Of a stretch of 29,336 nucleotides of DNA, positions 1 through 7,156 are shown piece by piece. The notes beneath the pieces are model-generated. The model did not search any database, was not told the DNA's origin, and worked only from the letters and a program-made list of their open reading frames with translations. The position numbers and the translations under genes are program-made. Location of the stretch: positions 1-29,336 of the forward strand of contig DAOQAY010000019.1 of the NCBI GenBank assembly GCA_035354435.1, given 5' to 3'. Within the stretch, counting starts at the first letter, position 1; every line of letters begins with the position of its first letter. Origin of the DNA: JAKLDO01 sp035354435 (GTDB lineage: Bacteria; UBP6; UBA1177).

Positions 1-3000
1 TTGAAACTGTTTTTATCAACTTTTCCTCCCCGTCCGTATAAATATATTTTATGCCCGCTGTTCCGTCTTCATCAATGGTATACACTATATTTCTGATGTC
101 AAACGGTATTTTGTCATCCTGCAATTCATTCCGGACTTCATATAGAACCTCTTCCTGAGATTTCAGATCTGCAACAGCAATTTCTTTTACTGAATAGGGT
201 GCAAATGATTTAATTTTGTAAAGTCCGTTTGCATCAAACTGCACTTCAATTTTGTTAAAAATCATAGGAAGTCCGTCAAGAACAGGGACAAAAATATAGC
301 TTATTCTGTTTGTCTTAATACTTTCGACATCAACATTTATCCCGTCGTCAATAAACGAAGTTGTCTCATCAAGAGATACTTTGTCAAATACTATTGGAAG
401 TGTTGTCAGATTTTCGGCTATTTTTGAAGCATCATCAATGAAAAGAGTTTCGTAATCATTTTTTGACATCGGATATTCGTCTTCAACGGGCAAAAGCGCA
501 GAAGTTCCTTTGTAAAATAACCTCCTACCATCCAGAGTAAAATTGACTTCATCATCACGGTATTTCACCATACCATCTTCAACAGCATCAATTCCGAACA
601 GTTCCGTCACAACTTTCGCAGGCATTTCATAAGTCTGATAAATCTTTGCTGTCAGATTTTTTCTTGAATAGACATCCTGATCATATTTGCTCGGTTCAAC
701 CATACTGTTACTTTTCAAAGACATAACTTCATAATGATACGGGGTCCCGGAATCATCCCTCAAACAATAGTGATAATAACTCGCAAGATCAGTTTGGTCT
801 TTCTTCGCTTTAGGTCCGGTCGAAACCGTCACGAAATAATCATCAAACATATATGAATCGCAATTTGTCTGATCGTTGCAGTCGCAATTTTCTCTTGTTA
901 AATATCTTGCATCTCTTTCAGGGTCGGGGTCACCGAGTGAATAACCAGCACTCCAAGGATCTGTCCAAGCTTCAGACATAGGTTCGGAGTGCAGTTCATC
1001 CCAAAAATTAAAATATTCGTGATCTTCATAAGAACCGCCCCAATAAGCATCATTCCTATACCCGCCGACTCCGTTCAATCTTTCAAGTGCCATTTTATAA
1101 ACATTTATTACATCAGGATTAAAATCATATCCATTTTCGCCCATTGATTGACATGCTCTTGTTAACAACCATTTTGTTTTAAAATTACCTATATAAGAAG
1201 ACCATTTGTCTCCATTGCCGTAAATCGCAAAGAGATTAAAATCAGGTGTCAAATCAATGACTTCATATGGTGTTCCGCTATCATCGGCAAAATTTCCATG
1301 TGCTGAAAAAAACAGCAAGTCATAACTATCGGAATATCTTTTAAACCTAAAGTATTCTTTATCTGTCACAACCAGCCTGTTAAAATATTCATCACTATCA
1401 TATGTTCCGCCTCCAGTGACATTTGTTTTATAAGCATAATGATTTTCTTCATAAGTAATACATTCAGTCTTAATTCCCCACTCTGTGCCTTCCGGAAAAT
1501 CGGTCGGCCCTTGGAAACATGCATATCTGACACTTCCTTCATCTGGTGTGTCGTTTGAAAAAAACCACCCGACTGATGGTTTCGATTGAGGAGCGATAGA
1601 AGTTATGCTGTTGTCCCAATCCCTAAAGTCAAGATAACTGTTATTATTATCATATCCATACCAGCTGAAATCTCTGTGAGAAGAATAAAGCATTTTGCCC
1701 TGATTGCTCGAATTTCTAGTATTTACAATTATATCCCCAAAAAGCTCTGCAGAACTGATCTGGTTGTTTTTTACAATGTAATTTGACAGATCATCTATTG
1801 CGCTGTCATTCGATTTTACAAAAAGTCTTTTGTAGTTTGTGTTGTATTCAGAATAGTTATACAAATATGCAAAGCCTGTCGGATCACTCCCGCTGGCTCC
1901 GATCTCCTTCATTCCATACTGTTTCAAAGCATATTCAAATGTGGAGGGCATTACCGTCATCGAATATGTGCTGTTGTTTAATCCGGAAGGAAGATTTGTA
2001 TTAAGACCTTCACCATATTTATAGCAAGTACCATTATTGTTTGTCGAAGGACAAAGATATGCTTCCCATCCTTCTGAAACTCTAATTGATTCAATACTGT
2101 TCTGATACACAGGAACTAAAAATTGACCAGATTGAACCCACCACATTTTCTGACTCAGATCAAAAACAGTCCCTTTTTCGATAGTACAGCTGGAATCCTG
2201 TCCGACATTACAATATCTTATGCCGGTGAACTCTCCGGTATACAACGCTTCAACTTCTGATGCTGTAAGCAGTCGATTATAAAATCTCACATTATCGATT
2301 TCGCCATTGAAAAAATCTGTCGGACGCAACGGATTTGTATCCCAATCCTGCCCAAGAACCCATGGCTTATCGGTTGAAGAAATCGGAGACAGGTATGCAC
2401 TGAGAGACCCTGTCCATATTTGTGAATTGTTCCTGTAAACTGTGATAGATGTAAAATAAGAGCTGGTAACTGGGCTTAGTGATTCACGACAGACAATAAC
2501 ATAATGTGTCCAACTTGTCGGCTCAGTTATAGTAGAAATATATTCTACCTGACCTCTTATTCTTATTGATAGCTGATTACTCCAATAGCCGAAAAGAAAA
2601 ATGTTCTCGCCTGAAGAATCATGTTTTCCGATATAGCTGTTGTTGTTGCTACTTGTTGCAGCCGTATTTGATTTAACCCACATACTTATTGAATAATCTT
2701 TATATGAACCGTTTGTACCTCTCGGATCGGTTGTTGCTGTGCCAAATTCGATATAATCATTTGACCCGTCCAGATAAGCCGATCTGTTTTCCAATCCTGA
2801 TTTAAAAATGACGCCACCAGTCTGAGTTCCGTCATAACTTCCTGCACTGTCATCATAATCATCATCAAATGCCAAGTGAACTGTTGATGATTCTTTTACA
2901 TAAATCTGTTTTACCTCTTCAGCGGTAAGGACTTTGTCATAAAATCTTAAGTTATCCATCCTTCCTTTAAAGAAATCACTTGGCGTTGAACCATCCCAAT

Positions 3001-3571
3001 CCTGACCGAGAACCCAAGGTTTTGAAGTAGAACTTATTGTCATGACATCATTTATATATCCGGTCCATATCTGTGATCCATTTTTGAACACTGTCACATC
3101 AGTATATGTACCATAAGTTTTTCCGTTGACAATATAATGAGTCCATACACCGGCAGGTTCTGCTACAGAAAGAACATCTTCATCGATATCACCCACCTGC
3201 ACTACAAGATTCCCGTTCCAGTATCCAAAAAGGAACTCATTACCTCCTGATGAGTTATGCTTGCCTATATAACAATTGTTGTTTGTATTGTCAGAATCAG
3301 GCCTTACCCAGATCGATATTGAAAATCCCGAGCTACCTTCAGGATCGAAACCATTTTCCCCCACTTCTAAATAATCAGATTCTGCATCATTAAAATAAAC
3401 CCCTCGACCTTCTTTTCCTGTCGTATAAGTTACTCCATGATTTTCACCATCATTGTCACCATAGCTGTCTTTAAGGCTGTTTTCAAATTTCAAATGCGTC
3501 AACAATCCGGCATAAACATTGGAAAAGAAAAAAACCAATAAAATCAGCAACACAAGCTTTTTCACTTTCAT
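1..3571 (-). CDS. Large secreted LamG-domain protein with clan-CD protease-like His/Cys pair (3' end outside window)
   Basis: The frame is open from ATG 3571 (GGTG-type ribosome site 6 nt upstream) past the window edge, at least 1190 codons. Residues 1-21 form a signal peptide (basic MKVKK, Leu/Phe core, cleavage near VYA-G). Two homologous LamG/concanavalin-like domains follow, about residues 22-225 and 230-445. Both end with the same pattern: KPWVLGQDWD, then DFF.G..DN.RFY. A segment near 488-520 (SIRVSEGWEAYLC) resembles beta/gamma-crystallin strands. Further on, DLLFFSAHGNFADD (His758) and KWLLTRACQSMG (Cys807) are hydrophobic strands ending in His-Gly and Ala-Cys, the arrangement of clan CD cysteine peptidases (caspase, gingipain) and, as I recall, of DUF6345 proteins. 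Protease activity is inference. It is probably exported or surface exposed. It lies downstream of pth but has its own long leader. Confidence 0.85.
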   Translation of the reverse strand, partial: MKVKKLVLLILLVFFFSNVYAGLLTHLKFENSLKDSYGDNDGENHGVTYTTGKEGRGVYFNDAESDYLEVGENGFDPEGSSGFSISIWVRPDSDNTNNNCYIGKHNSSGGNEFLFGYWNGNLVVQVGDIDEDVLSVAEPAGVWTHYIVNGKTYGTYTDVTVFKNGSQIWTGYINDVMTISSTSKPWVLGQDWDGSTPSDFFKGRMDNLRFYDKVLTAEEVKQIYVKESSTVHLAFDDDYDDSAGSYDGTQTGGVIFKSGLENRSAYLDGSNDYIEFGTATTDPRGTNGSYKDYSISMWVKSNTAATSSNNNSYIGKHDSSGENIFLFGYWSNQLSIRIRGQVEYISTITEPTSWTHYVIVCRESLSPVTSSYFTSITVYRNNSQIWTGSLSAYLSPISSTDKPWVLGQDWDTNPLRPTDFFNGEIDNVRFYNRLLTASEVEALYTGEFTGIRYCNVGQDSSCTIEKGTVFDLSQKMWWVQSGQFLVPVYQNSIESIRVSEGWEAYLCPSTNNNGTCYKYGEGLNTNLPSGLNNSTYSMTVMPSTFEYALKQYGMKEIGASGSDPTGFAYLYNYSEYNTNYKRLFVKSNDSAIDDLSNYIVKNNQISSAELFGDIIVNTRNSSNQGKMLYSSHRDFSWYGYDNNNSYLDFRDWDNSITSIAPQSKPSVGWFFSNDTPDEGSVRYACFQGPTDFPEGTEWGIKTECITYEENHYAYKTNVTGGGTYDSDEYFNRLVVTDKEYFRFKRYSDSYDLLFFSAHGNFADDSGTPYEVIDLTPDFNLFAIYGNGDKWSSYIGNFKTKWLLTRACQSMGENGYDFNPDVINVYKMALERLNGVGGYRNDAYWGGSYEDHEYFNFWDELHSEPMSEAWTDPWSAGYSLGDPDPERDARYLTRENCDCNDQTNCDSYMFDDYFVTVSTGPKAKKDQTDLASYYHYCLRDDSGTPYHYEVMSLKSNSMVEPSKYDQDVYSRKNLTAKIYQTYEMPAKVVTELFGIDAVEDGMVKYRDDEVNFTLDGRRLFYKGTSALLPVEDEYPMSKNDYETLFIDDASKIAENLTTLPIVFDKVSLDETTSFIDDGINVDVESIKTNRISYIFVPVLDGLPMIFNKIEVQFDANGLYKIKSFAPYSVKEIAVADLKSQEEVLYEVRNELQDDKIPFDIRNIVYTIDEDGTAGIKYIYTDGEEKLIKTVS

Positions 3572-3611
3572 TTTTTCACCTTTTTACAAAAATTAATGAA
3601 CAGAACTCCGT

Positions 3612-3660
3612 TAAAATTTTTAAAAAGACGGTCATGGCGGAAGATCTTCTAAAAATTTTA
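3612..3660. repeat. 11-bp perfect inverted repeat, AT-rich, 27-nt spacer
   Basis: TAAAATTTTTA at 3612-3622 is repeated in exact inverted form (TAAAAATTTTA) at 3650-3660. The arms are A/T only and the 27-nt spacer is comparatively GC-rich. The element lies 41-89 nt upstream of the LamG protein's ATG, between that ATG and the TGAG tract. It could be a weak RNA hairpin in the leader or a dyad operator. The sequence alone does not decide. Confidence 0.6.
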
Positions 3661-3672
3661 TAAGAAAAAGGC

Positions 3673-3712
3673 TGAGTGAGTGAGTGAGTGAGTGAGTGAG
3701 TGAGTGAGTGAG
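3673..3712. repeat. Tetranucleotide microsatellite (TGAG)x10
   Basis: Ten perfect, uninterrupted TGAG units (CTCA on the minus strand). The tract sits about 101 nt upstream of the start codon of the large secreted protein on the minus strand. A TATAAA hexamer at 3657-3662 on the minus strand lies 10 nt downstream of the tract edge, so the tract would occupy the -35 and spacer region of a promoter there. Tetranucleotide tracts of this length are known in other bacteria to change copy number by slipped-strand mispairing and to drive phase variation. Confidence 0.9.
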
Positions 3713-3787
3713 CAATATCTGTGCCACAATAACCTCTAAATCAAGTTGGCTTATAATTTATTTAAACTTTATCGCTGAGACTTGATG

Positions 3788-3816
3788 AATTTAATTCTAA
3801 TTTAGCAATATTTCAA
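3788..3816 (-). promoter_or_regulatory. Weak sigma70-like promoter for the LamG protein
   Basis: On the minus strand TTGAAA (3816-3811, 5 of 6 to TTGACA) is followed after 17 nt by TAAATT (3793-3788, 4 of 6 to TATAAT). Transcription from here would carry the TGAG tract in a leader of about 210 nt. In DNA this AT-rich, chance matches are likely. Confidence 0.3.
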
Positions 3817-3885
3817 GTTTTTTTATAATATTGAAGAAATCGGTTGCAGCTTTTTATTGATATGAAGCTCTCACTTTTGACAGTC

Positions 3886-4479
3886 TTATTTTCTGTTGAA
3901 TGTGTTCATGGCTTCAGAAACGCCTTTTTCTAAAATAACTTCAACAATGTTGTTCCATTTGGCTGACCATTCATTATCGATATATTTTAACTCTTCGTCA
4001 ATAAAATTAGAAAGGACATGCTTTTCAAGCGGCATGTTTTCAGATCTTCCTACACCCAGCCTGATACGGTTGAAGTTTTCAGTTCCAAGCTCAGCTGTTA
4101 TAGACCTGACACCTTTATGACCGGCATCACCGCCGCCTTTCTTTATTTTTTCACGACCGAATTGAATATCAACATCATCATGAACAATAAAAATATTGCC
4201 GGTATCTATTCTAAAAGCTTTTACTGCAGCATTAATGGATTCTCCGGACAGATTCATATAAGTATCCGGTTTCACAAATACAATGTTTTTACCCGAAATA
4301 TTTCCTGATGAGATGTATCCTTTTATTTTTGAACAATATGTGAAATCGCTGAATGCATAGCTTGAAGTAACTTTACCGGCAAAAATAAATCCTATATTAT
4401 GGCGTGTTGAAGAATATTTTAATCCCGGATTGCCTAGAGTACCAAAGAGTATCGTTGAAGAAAAAACAAGATCGCTCAA
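3886..4479 (-). CDS. pth: Peptidyl-tRNA hydrolase
   Basis: Cytosolic esterase that releases peptides from prematurely dissociated peptidyl-tRNA so the tRNA is recycled. At 197 aa it has normal family length. Diagnostic motifs: GNPGLKYSSTRHNIG (residues 16-30) with the catalytic His27, KPDTYMNLSGES (70-81) with substrate-binding Asn76, the acidic HDDVD segment (100-104), and GGGDAGHKGVRS (115-126). It starts 15 nt after the rplY stop, so it is the probable last gene of the efp-to-pth unit. The rplY-pth pairing is common in bacteria and fits shared translation-related expression. Confidence 0.96.
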   Translation of the reverse strand: MSDLVFSSTILFGTLGNPGLKYSSTRHNIGFIFAGKVTSSYAFSDFTYCSKIKGYISSGNISGKNIVFVKPDTYMNLSGESINAAVKAFRIDTGNIFIVHDDVDIQFGREKIKKGGGDAGHKGVRSITAELGTENFNRIRLGVGRSENMPLEKHVLSNFIDEELKYIDNEWSAKWNNIVEVILEKGVSEAMNTFNRK

Positions 4480-4494
4480 TGAAAACAGAAAAAA

Positions 4495-5148
4495 TTAAGC
4501 TTTTTCTTTTTCTTCTACCGGAGCTTCAGCAGGAGCTGCGGTAGCTGCTGCCGCTGCTGCTTCAGCTGCTTCTTCATCTTCAGAAAGTGACTGGCCTCTT
4601 CCCTTATTTACAACGATTACAGGAGAATCCTGATGGAAAACGGGCTTAACTCCCTTCGGATAAGGAAGAGCGGATATTTTTATACGGTCACCGATAACAT
4701 TTTCTGTAACATCAACAACTATTTCAGCAGGAACATCGCCAGGTTTACAAGAAACTTTAACTTCTTTAAGAACCTGAAAAACATTTCCGCCCGCAATTTC
4801 GCCCTGTGAACGACCGGTTCTATTTACCGGAACCGTGACGATAAGTTCTTCATCTTCCTTAACAGCTAGAAGATCAGCATGAATTATGCTTGTCTTGACC
4901 GGGTGTATCTGAAGCTGATGAGCAACAGCAAGAATTGACTGTCCTTCAACATCCAGATCAAGGATTATATTTCTTCCCTGAGGGGTATGAAGCGCTTTTA
5001 CAAAATCTTTTCTTGCAATAGAACCGCTTATATTGCTTTTCAGCGATTTTCCGTAAATTTCAACAGGAATAAAATTATCAGCTCTTACAGCTTTTACATT
5101 TTTTTTGCCCTGTTCTCTTTTTTCAACAGTGAGCTTAATTGTTTTCAT
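4495..5148 (-). CDS. rplY: Large ribosomal subunit protein bL25, long CTC-type form
   Basis: 217 aa. Residues 1 to about 95 form the 5S rRNA-binding L25 beta-barrel (MKTIKLTVEKREQGKK start, IPVEIYGKS). About 100-190 form the beta-rich TL5/CTC C-terminal domain, ending in PVIVVNKG. A low-complexity Ala/Glu tail closes the protein (about 193-217). I chose ATG 5148 because a strong GGAGG lies 6 nt upstream and the family begins there. The open frame extends 34 codons further upstream, but that part is the tRNA-Gln gene and leader and is not coding. The first 14 nt overlap the end of the ispE frame. The protein binds 5S rRNA in the central protuberance. Confidence 0.95.
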   Translation of the reverse strand: MKTIKLTVEKREQGKKNVKAVRADNFIPVEIYGKSLKSNISGSIARKDFVKALHTPQGRNIILDLDVEGQSILAVAHQLQIHPVKTSIIHADLLAVKEDEELIVTVPVNRTGRSQGEIAGGNVFQVLKEVKVSCKPGDVPAEIVVDVTENVIGDRIKISALPYPKGVKPVFHQDSPVIVVNKGRGQSLSEDEEAAEAAAAAATAAPAEAPVEEKEKA

Positions 5149-6115
5149 CTGGATCCTCCGATGTATTGTGCTTCTGGTTGGGGCGGGAGGATTCGAACCC
5201 CCGGATGCCAGAACCAAAATCTGGTGTCTTACCGCTTGACGACGCCCCATTACCCGTTAATAATTCAATCTTTTCGACCGTCCGGTATTTTCCAAAATAG
5301 TTGTCATAAGCCCTATCTCTGATCTCTTCCGATTTGAAAACTGCAACCAGCGAAGAACCGCTTCCTGACATAAAAACAGTATCAGCTCCGCACTTTTCAA
5401 GAGAAAGTTTCAATTCTTTCAAATGAGGCCATTTTTCAAACACAACCTCCTCGAAATCATTAAAAAAAACCGAATTCCAGTCTTTCAAAGAACCATTCAC
5501 CCTTTTACGGACGGTATTTATATTTAAACTAGTGGATTTTGTCAACTTTTTTTTGTCGAACAAAGCATAAGCAATGCCTGTATTGATGATAATGTCAGGA
5601 TATATCAAAAGCATAAAAAAATCAGGTTTTTTTATCTTTACCGGCTCAATAAGCTGGCCTGTTCCTGTGACAATTGCAGGGGAGTTAAATAAAAAGACCG
5701 GAACATCGCTTCCCACTTTTGAAGCAATATCCACCATATTGTCTAATGACAGCCCAAGATTCAGATGTCTGTTCAAAAACAGCAGGAATCCGGCACCATT
5801 AGTGCTTCCGCCACCTAATCCGGCACCAACAGGTATGGTTTTCTCAATAACAACTTTAAATCCCGGAAGTGAGCGATTTAAAAACCTTTCAACTTCTCTG
5901 AATATTTTGCAGATAATATTGCTTTCTGAGGGAATTATCTCATTTACACCCTTTGTTTCGACATAAATCGTTTCAGCTTCAGAAATGTAAATCGTGTCGT
6001 AAATATTTATTGGAATTATAAGTGTTTCAAGAAAATGAAGTGATCTCGCAGCATCAACGCCGGTTATTTTTAAAAAAACATTTATTTTGGCAGGAGTTTT
6101 AACAATTTCTATCAT
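5135..6115 (-). CDS. ispE: 4-diphosphocytidyl-2-C-methyl-D-erythritol kinase; frame runs through the tRNA-Gln gene
   Basis: GHMP-family kinase of the MEP isoprenoid pathway, phosphorylating the 2-hydroxyl of CDP-methylerythritol with ATP. Motif 1 has Lys10 (TPAKINVFLK). The ATP-binding loop is PVGAGLGGGSTNGAG (95-109), the catalytic Asp is in GSDVP (136-140), and motif 3 is SGSGSSLVAVF (250-260). The recognisable enzyme ends near residue 285, the usual length (E. coli about 283). No stop occurs before the tRNA: codon 289 enters tRNA-Gln at 5249 and the frame continues through the whole tRNA and the rplY ribosome site to a TAA at 5137-5135, adding about 37 residues of tRNA-encoded tail. Its start overlaps the coaD stop by 4 nt. 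True 3' end uncertain. Confidence 0.93.
   Translation of the reverse strand: MIEIVKTPAKINVFLKITGVDAARSLHFLETLIIPINIYDTIYISEAETIYVETKGVNEIIPSESNIICKIFREVERFLNRSLPGFKVVIEKTIPVGAGLGGGSTNGAGFLLFLNRHLNLGLSLDNMVDIASKVGSDVPVFLFNSPAIVTGTGQLIEPVKIKKPDFFMLLIYPDIIINTGIAYALFDKKKLTKSTSLNINTVRKRVNGSLKDWNSVFFNDFEEVVFEKWPHLKELKLSLEKCGADTVFMSGSGSSLVAVFKSEEIRDRAYDNYFGKYRTVEKIELLTGNGASSSGKTPDFGSGIRGFESSRPNQKHNTSEDPDENN
5175..5249 (-). tRNA. tRNA-Gln (anticodon TTG), CCA encoded
   Basis: Folds as a canonical cloverleaf. The acceptor TGGGGCG (from 5249) pairs fully with CGCCCCA. The D arm is GTC/GAC with loop AAGCGGTAA. The anticodon stem CCAGA/TCTGG closes a loop TTTTGGT, giving anticodon TTG (reads CAA/CAG). 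The T arm GGGGG/CCTCC (one G-U) closes loop TTCGAAT. A discriminator A and a genome-encoded CCA follow (5177-5175). The body is 72 nt without CCA. It lies between ispE and rplY in the same direction, entirely inside the 3' part of the ispE reading frame. Confidence 0.97.
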
Positions 6116-6597
6116 TTAAATTTCTTTTTCAGATCATGTTCAACATTCTCTGTTACAAAAAGAGAGAGGTCTTTATCATTCATTGAAGCAATTTCCTTTA
6201 CAACGCTGGAAGACAAAAAAGAAAATTTATCAGAAGTCATAAAAAACATTGATTCCAGTTCAGGTTCAAGAGCTCGGTTGATAGATGCCATCTGAAACTC
6301 GGTCTCAAAATCCGATACAGCCCGCAATCCTCTTACAACTGTATAAACCTTCAACTCTCTTGCAAGATTGACAAGAAGATAATTGAAAACTACTACCGAA
6401 ACCTTGCTGTTTCCTTTAAAGATGTTCTCTATCTGTTCTTTTCTTTCTTCACATGAAAAAAGTGATGTTTTATGAGAATTTTCACCGATAGCAATATAAA
6501 TATGATCGAATATCTTCAAAGCTCTTTTTGCAATATCAAGATGACCGAGAGTAAAAGGGTCAAAACTTCCAGGATAAATGGCTTTATTTTTCATCAT
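6112..6597 (-). CDS. coaD: Phosphopantetheine adenylyltransferase
   Basis: Transfers AMP from ATP to 4'-phosphopantetheine to form dephospho-CoA, the penultimate step of CoA synthesis. 161 aa, normal length. Motifs: YPGSFDPFTLGHLDI (8-22) with the T-x-G-H nucleotidyltransferase signature ending at His19, VVRGLRAVSDFETEFQMA with the substrate-binding Arg, and FSFLSSSVVKEIA with the C-terminal SSS/K element. Two adjacent ATGs (6597, 6594) both fit the GGGAG site upstream. The gene overlaps rsmD by 14 nt and ispE by 4 nt, so translational coupling is likely. The rsmD-coaD pairing is widespread in bacteria. Confidence 0.96.
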   Translation of the reverse strand: MMKNKAIYPGSFDPFTLGHLDIAKRALKIFDHIYIAIGENSHKTSLFSCEERKEQIENIFKGNSKVSVVVFNYLLVNLARELKVYTVVRGLRAVSDFETEFQMASINRALEPELESMFFMTSDKFSFLSSSVVKEIASMNDKDLSLFVTENVEHDLKKKFK

Positions 6598-7153
6598 TTT
6601 TCTCCCAGTTATAAAAAATTGTCAGAAATGTATCACCGAATTTCTTTGTCTTAATGTTCCAGGCTTTATCCGGCCAGACTATCTCTCTATCGCTTTCGAC
6701 TCCGATCACACATACCGGATCTATAATATCTGATACTGTCATTGCATTAAGAATCTCAACAATCATCACGCTTAATGAATAGGGAGGATCAATGTAAATT
6801 GCATTAAAACGCTTTGCCATTCCACTGTAAACACCGGGCTTAAAAGCATCGTTTTTAATCACCTCAATATTTTTATCAATTCCTAGCTCTAATGCATTTG
6901 CTTTAATTTTTTCAACCGCCTTCTGATTATTTTCTATAACAGATGCCTTTTCAAAACCCCTGCTCAGAGCTTCGAAAGCCATCGCTCCGCTACCTGAAAA
7001 AATATCCAGAAAAGATCTTCCCTCAAAATTGATCAATGAAAATAATGTGTTGAAATATGCACTCCTGATTTTTTCTTCAGTTGGACGCAAATCAGTATGC
7101 GGAACTGAAAATCTCCTGTTTTTAAGAGATCCTGATGTAATTCTTAAGTTCAT
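6584..7153 (-). CDS. rsmD: 16S rRNA (guanine966-N2)-methyltransferase
   Basis: SAM-dependent Rossmann-fold methyltransferase that modifies G966 of 16S rRNA. 189 aa. The N-terminus MNLRITSGSLKNRRFSVP and RPTEEKIRSAYFNTL (24-38) are family signatures. FLDIFSGSGAMAFEALSRG (48-66) is the SAM-binding motif I, IEN (73-75) the acidic ribose-binding loop, and IYIDPPY (119-125) the catalytic N-methyltransferase motif IV. It begins 3 nt after the stop of the zinc-ribbon/TPR gene and overlaps coaD by 14 nt. Confidence 0.94.
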   Translation of the reverse strand: MNLRITSGSLKNRRFSVPHTDLRPTEEKIRSAYFNTLFSLINFEGRSFLDIFSGSGAMAFEALSRGFEKASVIENNQKAVEKIKANALELGIDKNIEVIKNDAFKPGVYSGMAKRFNAIYIDPPYSLSVMIVEILNAMTVSDIIDPVCVIGVESDREIVWPDKAWNIKTKKFGDTFLTIFYNWEKNDEK

Positions 7154-7156
7154 TTA

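Larger units (their letters stand above)
3572..3885. other. Gene-free 314-bp leader upstream of the LamG protein
   Basis: No convincing gene lies between the pth stop and the ATG at 3571. The stretch is strongly AT-rich. It holds a 40-bp tetranucleotide repeat, an 11-bp inverted repeat and one or two weak promoter-like hexamer pairs, listed separately. An in-frame TAA lies 13-15 bases upstream of ATG 3571, so the repeat tract is not translated in frame with the LamG protein. I see no GC-rich hairpin with a T run that would clearly terminate the pth transcript. Confidence 0.7.

Noticed and set aside
1586..2004. Short plus-strand frames within the LamG protein
   Set aside because: They lie opposite a continuous signal-peptide-led coding frame of over 1190 codons and show no family features.
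5149..5250. N-terminal extension of rplY (34 extra codons)
   Set aside because: The extension is the tRNA-Gln gene and leader read in frame; the GGAGG site and family start support ATG 5148.
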